Of a stretch of DNA of 64,000 nt, positions 31,399-40,321 are shown piece by piece. Every line of letters starts with the position of its first letter. The first letter of the stretch is position 1. The notes below the pieces were generated by a model that had not been told where the DNA came from, searched no databases, and saw only the letters and a list, made by a program, of their open reading frames with translations. Location of the stretch: NCBI GenBank assembly GCA_015350385.1, contig WNKI01000005.1, positions 758,266 through 822,265 on the forward strand. The letters are read 5' to 3'. Origin of the DNA: Aculops lycopersici. Lineage: Eukaryota > Arthropoda > Arachnida > Trombidiformes > Eriophyidae. Made by a program: the position numbers and the translations under genes.

Positions 31399-32865
31399 TC
31401 ACAATAGATTCAGTAAGTGATTTGCGTAGGCCATTGGTTTCATCTCTGGGTGGGGAACTGCATCAAACATTTGGAAATCTGGAGACAAACTTGGACCCTT
31501 CAGACGAATGATAGCCCCAGAATTGCCCATAGTGTCACAATAATTTGGTGCTGAGAATACTGTTATACATTTGCCTTCATGTGCCTCCTCGTAACCAAAC
31601 TGCTTAACCTCATGACTCCTTATGATATACTTGAGGTCATTCCTCTTACAAAAATCATTTGTAACATCTGGTCCGAATGCGATAGCTATGCCACGCTTAG
31701 ACACAACCCTTCCATTCATAGACATCGGATCTGACCATAAAATCTCACACATCAAACCTTCATTTGGTGGTTGTTTGTTTCTATCTATCTTTCTAATATC
31801 ATCTAAAGTGACATTGTCATCCGAGAACAAGCCACCATGCATTACTAGCACCTGGCTCTTCTTTTTTCCATCGACATCCAGGCCAATCAGGCAATGCGCT
31901 AAAGGTAAAACTTGAAAGACTTGAGTGAAAAATTCATACATATTTTGAGAGTACTTATGCTTACATTCACCTTGAAATCCATACATTTGATTCATAGTGT
32001 GAGTCTCATGATTACCTCTTGAAATATAAAAATGCTTTGGATATAGTAGTTTGAAGCTAAGTAATAATAATATGCACTCAATACTAAATGAACCTCTGTC
32101 AACTATATCACCATTGAATAGATATGGATTCTCCTCGGAGGGTAACTGATTGATCTTGAATATATTGAGGAGATCATAGAATTGTCCATGAATGTCGCCA
32201 ACAACTGTGAACTTTTGCCCATTACCAATATTGATGTCCACCAATGTTGGTTGCCTTTTGAAGTATTTGTAAGCTTGACATAGTATCTCACTTACATATC
32301 TTTTATGTAGGATTCTCGAGTTTTTGAAATATTCAATCAATTCGGTGACAAACTCTTTCGTAACTATCTTGTCATCCTTTAATCTCGGCCCATCGTAACT
32401 CTTTTCAACGGGTATCGTTTCGCATTGTAACGTTTCCGCTAAGGGTCTGTCTAATTTGGCCTCTATTGAGATAGCTTTCTCGAAGGCCAATCGATGGATA
32501 AGTTTCTCACACTCCTTTATCTTGGCGTGAATATATTTATCTGGATCATTGAGTTTCTCCAATATGACGGCAACTCGTTTAAAATCTTCCAACGCACTCT
32601 TATGCTTGTTGAGGGCCATAAAGGCGGCGGCCCTTCTATAGTAGGCCTTAACATAATCAGGATCTAGCTCAATGGATTTGGTGGCATCCGAGAGAGCTTG
32701 GCCATATTGTTCGAGCTTGCAGGCGGCAAAGCTTCGGTTTGCAAAGACCGGCGCGTGGGCCTTAGATATTGGCTCGGCTTCAATGGCTTTACTGTAAAAA
32801 TCAATTGCCTCCTGGTACCTACCAAGTTTGAAAAACTTATTGGCCTCATTCTTGAGTTCTTCCAT
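31399..32865 (-). CDS. PPP5C: Serine/threonine protein phosphatase 5
   Basis: A single open frame of 488 residues (human 499). PP5 is a Hsp90-associated phosphatase acting on signalling proteins. Three TPR repeats fill residues 1-110 (from ELKNEANKFFKLGRYQEAI). The PPP catalytic domain follows with the metal and catalytic motifs GDIHGQ (223-228), GDIVDRG (252-258) and RGNHE (283-287), then VMHGG and SAPNYCD. The C-terminal autoinhibitory helix region (PHPEMKPMAYANHLLNLL) is also present. No introns are seen. It lies in tandem with AP-2 mu upstream and is convergent with the coiled-coil gene. Confidence 0.97.
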   Translation of the reverse strand: MEELKNEANKFFKLGRYQEAIDFYSKAIEAEPISKAHAPVFANRSFAACKLEQYGQALSDATKSIELDPDYVKAYYRRAAAFMALNKHKSALEDFKRVAVILEKLNDPDKYIHAKIKECEKLIHRLAFEKAISIEAKLDRPLAETLQCETIPVEKSYDGPRLKDDKIVTKEFVTELIEYFKNSRILHKRYVSEILCQAYKYFKRQPTLVDINIGNGQKFTVVGDIHGQFYDLLNIFKINQLPSEENPYLFNGDIVDRGSFSIECILLLLSFKLLYPKHFYISRGNHETHTMNQMYGFQGECKHKYSQNMYEFFTQVFQVLPLAHCLIGLDVDGKKKSQVLVMHGGLFSDDNVTLDDIRKIDRNKQPPNEGLMCEILWSDPMSMNGRVVSKRGIAIAFGPDVTNDFCKRNDLKYIIRSHEVKQFGYEEAHEGKCITVFSAPNYCDTMGNSGAIIRLKGPSLSPDFQMFDAVPHPEMKPMAYANHLLNLL

Positions 32866-33738
32866 AGTTGCTTATGTTGGTTCGTTTTGTTGATTCTTGT
32901 TAACTGTCTACTGATACTAATTTAATGATAATTATAATAATTGGTGACAGCAAGTCTGGAAAAAGACAACAAGGTGAAGAAGGTCTCAGTTAGGGCAAAT
33001 GAATGTATCAAATCAATTGTATAGATAGTAATTAGTCAAAAGCCTTTGAGCCAGGTAGGTAGTGAAGATCGATTTCGATACGATGATAAGGTGTTTTTAT
33101 AATTAATGATAAGGATTTTATACTCTTAAATGTCTATTCATGATGCAAACCTACTCGCTCTCCATGCCTAGAGAACAAAACTCACATGTTGTGCGCGAGT
33201 CACTTCGCTCGCCCGTCCGTAGCTCTTGTGAGTTTCTGTGCGCGTCTGCCTGTGTGTTTCCATGTGCGTGTGTGGCGATGAATCAGAGCCTCGGGTTCGG
33301 TTGTGTGTGCGTGCGTGCGCTCGTCCGTTCCACGAACCCTCCGAGGTTGGTCCGAGGTGGCTTTTGCGGTGCAAAGTTTGCCTCTGCCTTTATCCTGTAT
33401 ACAGTGTACGCTGAGGGGGGAAATGGACAGGGATGGCTAGCAAATGGTGTAAATTTGTTCAAGTCAACGTAGGTGAGTTCACGACGATACAGGTGAGCAT
33501 TTAATTATTCTTGACATGATTTGAAAGTGCAATCAATAGGATAGGAGAATAGAGTGTGACGACATATAAGGATTGTCATCAAGATAAGAGGTGATTGTTA
33601 GTTGAATTATCTAATGTGCGTTAAAATTTTCAACCCGCAGATCTCTTCTCATGATGTGTTATTATTATAATTGTTATTACAATTCTTGTCGTTACCAATA
33701 TCACATCTCATCTTAGGTTATCGACGTCGTTTCCATCA
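32866..33738. other. PP5 promoter / AP-2 mu 3' region
   Basis: Upstream of PP5 and downstream of AP-2 mu, both on the minus strand. It includes a GT-rich low-complexity patch (about 33230-33330). No gene is supported. Confidence 0.5.
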
Positions 33739-35073
33739 CTAGCATCTTGTCTCGTAAAGTCCACTTTTGCCTATGTAACGAACCCACTTAATAACTTCGT
33801 GATCCGAATAATTCAGCTTTGGCTCCAGCACCTTCAAATATCTAACTTTTAGACCCGAGGGCGCAAATGGAACCTCAAAGTCCATAGAGATTGGGGGTCG
33901 GTTCCATTTCTTTTTAGCATCAGTGAGCAGAAGTTCTATTTCAGCGCTCAGTTGAGTCTCTTTCAATCCAGCCATCCGCTTGATTTTCCAAACAATTGCA
34001 TTCTCGCTGGCCTTGTATTTGGCACGACCTTTCATACAGATCATCTGGCATCCACTTGTGTTCAGAGGGGTGGGGATCCTAACCTCAATCTTTTGGGCTA
34101 ATAGACTAGATTTGAACATTGACTTGAGCACAACCTTTACCTCCAGCTTGGTTCGGCCAACCTCGCGAACCAATGGAATCAACTTGAATGGATGCGAAAT
34201 GTCTTTGGTAATCCTGTAACGCATCAACTCAAACTCACCATCAGGAGGTATAAAACTAATTGCATGTTCCGATTCGAATTTGGTCAGTTTGACACATTGA
34301 TGAAATTGGCAGTCATCGATGGCTATACTTTGTTTGCTGGTTGATGATGTGCTGTTGATTGCAGAACTTGTGACAGAGTCACCAAGAGTTGTGTGATTCT
34401 TAACCTTCGACTCCATCGTTATACGGTCGTTGATGCCGAATTTACACTCGGGCATCCCGCTCAAGTAGGATTTTATCATGACCTTTCCAGCAACATGGGC
34501 ACTGAGCACCTGGCCCTGAGGCGTCATAAGCATATTAACATACTCGATCACATCCAAAAATAGTTCATTTCTCTTATACTGAATCCCTTGACGCCTCCAA
34601 CCAATTTGACCTGTCACCTGACTTGTAATCTGAAATTGCTCCTCCCTAGTCTGAGTTTTGATGCCTAATTGCGTTATAAAGGGTTTCAGAATGCCCGTGT
34701 CAGTGGATTGAGGGTATCCGAAGTCGAGTATTTCATCCAGGAGCTCGTAGATTAAAACAAAGTTATTCTTAACATTCTCCTCGTTAAGTTTGCCAAAATA
34801 ATTTGACATCACATTAACCATCTTGTTCAGAAACTCAAAAACCAGAGTTGCGTTGACGTTCTGTCTTGTTGCAGCTGCGATCCATATATTACCTCTCTTG
34901 ATGTGAAAGAAGGATATTCTTGCAATGTTGGTCACCGGTGAGCGAACCTGCTGCCTAGCGTGGATAACATTTACTCGGAAGGCATCGATAGCGTTGCGAC
35001 CTATGTCGTCGCGATAAACGCGAGAAACTAGTGTCTCCCCCTTATGATTGTAGATGAACAAACCGCCAATCAT
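33739..35073 (-). CDS. AP2M1: AP-2 complex subunit mu
   Basis: A single open frame of 444 residues (human 435). It is the medium subunit of the AP-2 clathrin adaptor, which binds tyrosine-based sorting signals and PI(4,5)P2 at the plasma membrane. The longin-like N-terminal domain starts with MIGGLFIYNHKGE. The linker QITSQVTGQIGWR keeps the regulatory kinase-target Thr (Thr154 here, Thr156 in mammals). The mu-homology domain follows (about 170-444) and ends KWVRYIGKSGLYETRC. A Ser/Thr-rich insertion at about 225-250 (NSTSSTSK) accounts for the extra length. It is divergent from strawberry notch. Confidence 0.97.
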   Translation of the reverse strand: MIGGLFIYNHKGETLVSRVYRDDIGRNAIDAFRVNVIHARQQVRSPVTNIARISFFHIKRGNIWIAAATRQNVNATLVFEFLNKMVNVMSNYFGKLNEENVKNNFVLIYELLDEILDFGYPQSTDTGILKPFITQLGIKTQTREEQFQITSQVTGQIGWRRQGIQYKRNELFLDVIEYVNMLMTPQGQVLSAHVAGKVMIKSYLSGMPECKFGINDRITMESKVKNHTTLGDSVTSSAINSTSSTSKQSIAIDDCQFHQCVKLTKFESEHAISFIPPDGEFELMRYRITKDISHPFKLIPLVREVGRTKLEVKVVLKSMFKSSLLAQKIEVRIPTPLNTSGCQMICMKGRAKYKASENAIVWKIKRMAGLKETQLSAEIELLLTDAKKKWNRPPISMDFEVPFAPSGLKVRYLKVLEPKLNYSDHEVIKWVRYIGKSGLYETRC

Positions 35074-35740
35074 GGCAACGGAGGTTCATGTGGATATATA
35101 TATGGCTATGGAACCGGGAATTGCTTTGCTCCCTATGCTTCTTTACTTCTTCTGTGTGCTATTAATCTTTGCTTTACTCTCGCCTGATATTTTCATCCGT
35201 TCGGCCGGCTTCTAGCGAAAAACATTGTTAGATTGGTTAAATTGAGCTCTACCTTAATATTTTTCTTGGAATTATCATTATGGTGATAATAGTAAGTTAA
35301 CATGCTCGCTTCTACACATACAAAGCTAAGATTGCATGGAGTAAGTTACAAGTTGATGTTTTTCTTAGGCGCGTGGGCATCGCCATCGTCGTTCTTGCTG
35401 TCGTTGTTCGCTGAGCCGCCATCTACATTTTTACCAACGTTTTGACTTCTGTCTACTTTCCGTGGGCAACGCAAGGAAAACATTGCCCTTTCCGCGTGCT
35501 ATGTTAATCTTTGCTTCTCCCTCAACAATTGGCGGCGGCTTTCGTTGCAACATGCACGTTTTGGGCCTGCTTCTTTTTATTAAATCTATACCTACATGTA
35601 TCTTATATTTCACCTATGATTGTGTAAATAATAGAATGAAATCTACACTATCTATTATACAAATGTAAACTTTATCTCATTGAAGCTCGAATTGCATCAA
35701 GATCAACTAATTTAGTAAACAATAATAATTTGCTTGCAAG
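35074..35740. promoter_or_regulatory. Divergent promoter region AP2M1 / strawberry notch
   Basis: 667 bases between two divergent start codons must contain both promoters unless the 5' leaders are spliced. No specific motif stands out. Confidence 0.5.
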
Positions 35741-38700
35741 ATGAGCTCCCCCGAGCAGGCACCCGAAGTCGAATTATTTGACGCATTCGATGCCGAATGC
35801 GATGAAAAATACATTGGACCAGCACCATTGTGGTCAGCTGACATTGTGCAATCAGCCTCTCAAGCGAAACTAAGAGCCGCTAGAGCAAGACATCAGCAAA
35901 TTATTTATCAAGAATCGCTTATGCAAAATTCCTACGAGTATGACATAATCCTAGAGCCCGTGCCTTACACTCCCGGACAACCAACAGGGTTGGGCATGAT
36001 GTCTCCAAGGCGAACAACTAAAAGATCTCATCCACAAAACGCACTCATCCAAGATTCAAGTAACCATCATCCACAACACGCATCATCATCGACGACAACT
36101 TCGTCCTCAAACTCCATATTGAACGACTCACTCCTCCAAAAGGCTCGCATATCTATTCCTGAGCCAGCCCATATGAATAATCCTATGGAAGCCATCTTGA
36201 ATCTACCACCACCTTTGGCACACCCTACTCACACACCAAAGAGATTTGCCGCCCGTCAAATCAATCCCGTACAATATCAGCAACCCACAACAAGTGGACT
36301 AGGCCTACAGCCAAACGGCGTGTATGTCCCTATACCCACTGTCAACCAGCAACTGCCTCCTAATTTGGCACCGCCCCGATTCCGTGCATCTCGTCCACAG
36401 ATAGTATCACAAGCACCTAGTGCACAATTCCCAACTCAAGCTCCTCCTGTTAGAACGGCATACGAGGACTTCATTAGAAATGTCCAAAGACTTATTCCAG
36501 GCGCCAATGTTCAAGCTCTTATGGATGATATCATAAACAAAAGATCCCTTTCGTTGAATGTCCCACCAGGCATTGATGCGGCAAAAACTCAAGAAATACT
36601 ACAAGCATGCCTTAATCAAGCTCAGAACGCGACAGCTCAGGCCATCCCTATACCTGAACCTGGGGTCCATCCAAGTCTGCTTGGCTCGTTTTCATTCGCG
36701 AACGAAGGATACTATATGAACGCCAACAACATCAATAACAACGTACCGCCCCAATTTCCTCCTAGTGGGTATCCTAGAATGATGAGACCCGGGTTTGACC
36801 CGCATGCTCCAATAATAAGACCACCGCCACCACCGACTGAAGATGATATGGCAAATCAAGATGCCGAAGCTGGCACCCACACTGACGATGGTTATCAAGA
36901 AGCCGAGACTTACGCGGATTACCAACCTGCTAGGCTAACCATTGGTCGACCGCATCCGGACCCGGTCGTTGAAACTAGCTCCTTGTCCACCGTAGAACCC
37001 CCCAAAATAGACTATCAACTGCAACTACCTGAAAAAGTTATCCAAAATGCATATCTATCAGCCCTCCAACTTGAATCTGTGATCTATGCCTGCCAGCAAC
37101 ATAGGCACTTCTTACCCGACGGTAAAACTCGACGAGGCTTCTTGATCGGTGATGGTGCCGGCGTGGGAAAAGGAAGGACCATTGCTGGTATAATTTATGA
37201 GAATTTCCTCTGCGGTAGGACAAAGTCAATTTGGTTAAGTGTTTCGACCGATCTCAAGTTGGACGCAGAGCGTGACTTGAAGGATATCGGTGCTAAGAAT
37301 ATACCCGTTCAGTTATTGGGTAAATTTCCTTATGGAAAGAAAATCAGTCTAGCTGCCGGTGTCGTGTTCACCACATACTCCGGTCTAGTCAGCAAATCAT
37401 CTAGTCGAGGCGGGCCCTTGTGGAGTCGCTTGGGTCAACTTCAATCTTGGGTCGGTAAGGATTTTGATGGTGTGATAGTGTTCGACGAATGTCACAAAGC
37501 CAAGAATATTATGTCAAAGAGTAAGAAGCCCACAAAAGCAGCCGAGTTTGTCGTGCAAATTCAGGAAATTTTACCAGGTGCTAGGATTGTATACGCATCT
37601 GCAACTGGAGCAAGTGAGACTAAACACTTGGGATACATGACACGACTAGGTATCTGGGGCAAGGGCACTCCATACGCCAATTTCCAGGACTTTTGTAATG
37701 CTATAGAAAGGAGAGGAGTTGGGGCTATGGAACTTGTTGCCATCGATCTCAAGATGCGAGGCTCCTACATCGCGCGCCAATTGAGCTTCAAGACAACAAG
37801 CTTCGAGATAAAGACTGCAGATCTAACGACTTCATTCATATCACTCTATGATGAATGTGTTGATCTTTGGGCTAGAGCTTTAGAGTTGTTTGAGGATGCT
37901 GCCATGCTATTTGAAGACAAAAAGAGAACACGCACATTGTGGGCTTGTTTCTGGGCCGCCCATCAGAAATTCTTCAAATATCTATGCATCGCCTCAAAGG
38001 TGCCTCTGGTAATCGAAATAGCAAAAGAAGCTTTAGAAGACGGCAAGTGTGTGGTGATCGGGTTACAGTCAACAGGTGAAGCGAAAACAGTTGAAGCCTT
38101 GGAAGATGGTGATATCAATGAGTTTGTATCCACGGCAAGAGCCACCTTCGAATCTTTAGTTGATAATCACTTTCCCGCCCCGTACAAACCACGACGCAGA
38201 CCTGGTTCATCAAATGAAACCTCAGCGGCAACCTCTGAGAGAACTGCTACATCAAATAGTGATACAGAAGAGTTAACTGTTAGCACTCCCTCGAGCTCCA
38301 GCACCTCAGGTAGTTCCAGCACAACAATCGACTACGAAAGCTGGCGCAATGAAGACTATGTCAAATTTTGTCTTGAGGACGGTAAGCTTGTGCCAAAGTT
38401 TGACCCGAACAAGATGTCGAGTCAACAGAGAAGATCCGCCAGGTTACATAAAGATGAGTTATTTGAGGTACCTGGTAGCTCCAACTCCAGGTCTCGAAGT
38501 ACAAGAAAAAACCCATCGCCTGAGCCATCTAAATCATCGAATCAACGGAAAAAAACAGTGCTAGATAGCGATTCGGATAGCGACGTTCAAATTACAGCTA
38601 TTAAGCCTAGAAGGAGCTATATTGTCATCAGCGATAGCGACAGTGACACTGATATCGCAGACGACGATGATGACTCGAGAGAACCCATAGACCCGGTCAA

Positions 38701-40285
38701 GAAACATGGACCGAAACTTTCACGGATGCGCGATCAACTCTACGATATGATTGATAAGCTTGGTCCAAAGTTACCAAATAACACGTTGGACGATCTCATA
38801 GACAAGCTCGGTGGCCCTGAGGCGGTGGCAGAGATGACCGGTAGAAAGGGAAGGGTCGTCAAAGACTCTTATGGTCGCATAAGCTACAAGCAAAGGAATG
38901 AGGTCGACGCTCTCGACGATATGAACGTTGCCGAGAAGGAGAGATTCATGAATGGCGAAAAGTTCGTGGCTATCATTTCGGAAGCAGCTAGTTCCGGTAT
39001 TTCTCTTCAGGCCGACAGAAGAGTTGCCAACAAGAGGCGTCGAGTACATATCACCATTGAGTTACCTTGGAGTGCTGACAGAGCTATCCAACAATTTGGC
39101 AGGACCCACAGATCCAATCAGATTAGTGGACCTGAATACGTGTTTATCATTTCAGAACTAGCGGGCGAGCAAAGATTTGCCTCCATTGTGGCAAAACGTC
39201 TTGAGAGTCTTGGCGCATTGACGCATGGTGACCGAAAAGCAAACATGGAATCTAGGGACCTCAGCCAATTTAATATTGCCAGTAGGATTTGCAAACAAGC
39301 CCTTGAGCTCCTGTCCAGATTTCTGGAGCACAAGGTCGATTTTGCAGGTATAAAGCCTGATTACAAAGGCGATTTTATCAGAGACGCAAGGCAAGCATAC
39401 ATAGGGGCCGGTCTAGCTCGAGTAGGCGCTAGGTACGGTTTTACGCCAGAGCCGCATGCCCTTCAATTGAACCACTTCCTCAACAGGTTGCTCGGAATGA
39501 AAGTGAAGATTCAAAACGCGATATTTAAATTATTTACAGACTACACCGAGAGACTTATCGCACGCAAGAAGGTTCAAGGACAATATGACTCAGGTATACT
39601 GGAGCTCAACAATGAATCGGGTAAGACTCGCTGTGACCCGCCAGAAAACTTCCGTCTAAAGACACAAGTGGAAACTATCACTTGCACTCTGCACTTCGTT
39701 CGAGTTGAGAGAGGTGTCTCATGGAGCGAGGCGAAGAATTTGCTTGAAAGTCACCCTGTTAGTGATGAACGCAATGGATTTTATATAGCCGTGAACCCGC
39801 TCACCAGGGCGAAACAGACCTACCTGCTATTACGCGAACCGGAATCAGTTGATCTATTCAGATACTATAAGCCAAACATGGGCCGTGGACCGAAGCCAGA
39901 GTTTTACAATCTAGTTACGGATAAGGCGAAACGAGCTAGTTATACTGAATCTCAGCCTATATGGAATCGTATCTATGAACTGACCGATAAGTTTTGCATT
40001 CATCAGTGTTTATTTAACTCATGCAAGCGTGTAGAGGCCAGAATTAGATGTGATATTGGATTGCGACATAGGAACTATTGCATAATGAGTGGCAACGTAC
40101 TTATAGCTTGGCCCTACTTGGAGCGGATGGCGCCTGAGGTTACTAATAAGCTCCAGATTGTTAGATTGAAGTTGGACGCGAACAATCGTGTTATCGGTCC
40201 ACTGATTCACCAGGATCACATTGATCTGGTTCGGCGATTGCTCAAGGCCGGTGAGCAGGATGGAAAGATTTTAACCTTCGACTAA
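35741..40285 (+). CDS. sno: Strawberry notch, SF2 helicase-like nuclear protein
   Basis: A single open frame of 1514 residues (human SBNO1 1393). Strawberry notch acts in the nucleus with Notch and EGFR pathway transcription. The first 420 residues are Pro/Gln/Asn-rich and poorly conserved. The helicase-like domain begins near 430. It has Walker A GDGAGVGKGRT (470-480), the conserved phrase GRTIAGIIYEN, and the Walker B box DECH (582-585). The second conserved block carries AAEMTGRKG-like PEAVAEMTGRKGRVV, SEAASSGISLQADRR and the arginine-rich motif QFGRTHRSNQ. The C-terminal SBNO block follows to residue 1514. Between the two conserved blocks lies a Ser/Asp-rich linker (about 820-1000) with YIVISDSDSD at 960-969. 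The start is supported by the lack of an upstream in-frame extension. Confidence 0.96.
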   Translation: MSSPEQAPEVELFDAFDAECDEKYIGPAPLWSADIVQSASQAKLRAARARHQQIIYQESLMQNSYEYDIILEPVPYTPGQPTGLGMMSPRRTTKRSHPQNALIQDSSNHHPQHASSSTTTSSSNSILNDSLLQKARISIPEPAHMNNPMEAILNLPPPLAHPTHTPKRFAARQINPVQYQQPTTSGLGLQPNGVYVPIPTVNQQLPPNLAPPRFRASRPQIVSQAPSAQFPTQAPPVRTAYEDFIRNVQRLIPGANVQALMDDIINKRSLSLNVPPGIDAAKTQEILQACLNQAQNATAQAIPIPEPGVHPSLLGSFSFANEGYYMNANNINNNVPPQFPPSGYPRMMRPGFDPHAPIIRPPPPPTEDDMANQDAEAGTHTDDGYQEAETYADYQPARLTIGRPHPDPVVETSSLSTVEPPKIDYQLQLPEKVIQNAYLSALQLESVIYACQQHRHFLPDGKTRRGFLIGDGAGVGKGRTIAGIIYENFLCGRTKSIWLSVSTDLKLDAERDLKDIGAKNIPVQLLGKFPYGKKISLAAGVVFTTYSGLVSKSSSRGGPLWSRLGQLQSWVGKDFDGVIVFDECHKAKNIMSKSKKPTKAAEFVVQIQEILPGARIVYASATGASETKHLGYMTRLGIWGKGTPYANFQDFCNAIERRGVGAMELVAIDLKMRGSYIARQLSFKTTSFEIKTADLTTSFISLYDECVDLWARALELFEDAAMLFEDKKRTRTLWACFWAAHQKFFKYLCIASKVPLVIEIAKEALEDGKCVVIGLQSTGEAKTVEALEDGDINEFVSTARATFESLVDNHFPAPYKPRRRPGSSNETSAATSERTATSNSDTEELTVSTPSSSSTSGSSSTTIDYESWRNEDYVKFCLEDGKLVPKFDPNKMSSQQRRSARLHKDELFEVPGSSNSRSRSTRKNPSPEPSKSSNQRKKTVLDSDSDSDVQITAIKPRRSYIVISDSDSDTDIADDDDDSREPIDPVKKHGPKLSRMRDQLYDMIDKLGPKLPNNTLDDLIDKLGGPEAVAEMTGRKGRVVKDSYGRISYKQRNEVDALDDMNVAEKERFMNGEKFVAIISEAASSGISLQADRRVANKRRRVHITIELPWSADRAIQQFGRTHRSNQISGPEYVFIISELAGEQRFASIVAKRLESLGALTHGDRKANMESRDLSQFNIASRICKQALELLSRFLEHKVDFAGIKPDYKGDFIRDARQAYIGAGLARVGARYGFTPEPHALQLNHFLNRLLGMKVKIQNAIFKLFTDYTERLIARKKVQGQYDSGILELNNESGKTRCDPPENFRLKTQVETITCTLHFVRVERGVSWSEAKNLLESHPVSDERNGFYIAVNPLTRAKQTYLLLREPESVDLFRYYKPNMGRGPKPEFYNLVTDKAKRASYTESQPIWNRIYELTDKFCIHQCLFNSCKRVEARIRCDIGLRHRNYCIMSGNVLIAWPYLERMAPEVTNKLQIVRLKLDANNRVIGPLIHQDHIDLVRRLLKAGEQDGKILTFD

Positions 40286-40315
40286 GGGATACGCTCATCA
40301 AATTTAATAGAGTGA

Positions 40316-40321
40316 AATAAA
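40316..40321 (+). terminator. Poly(A) signal for strawberry notch
   Basis: AATAAA 30 bases after the sno stop codon. Confidence 0.65.
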
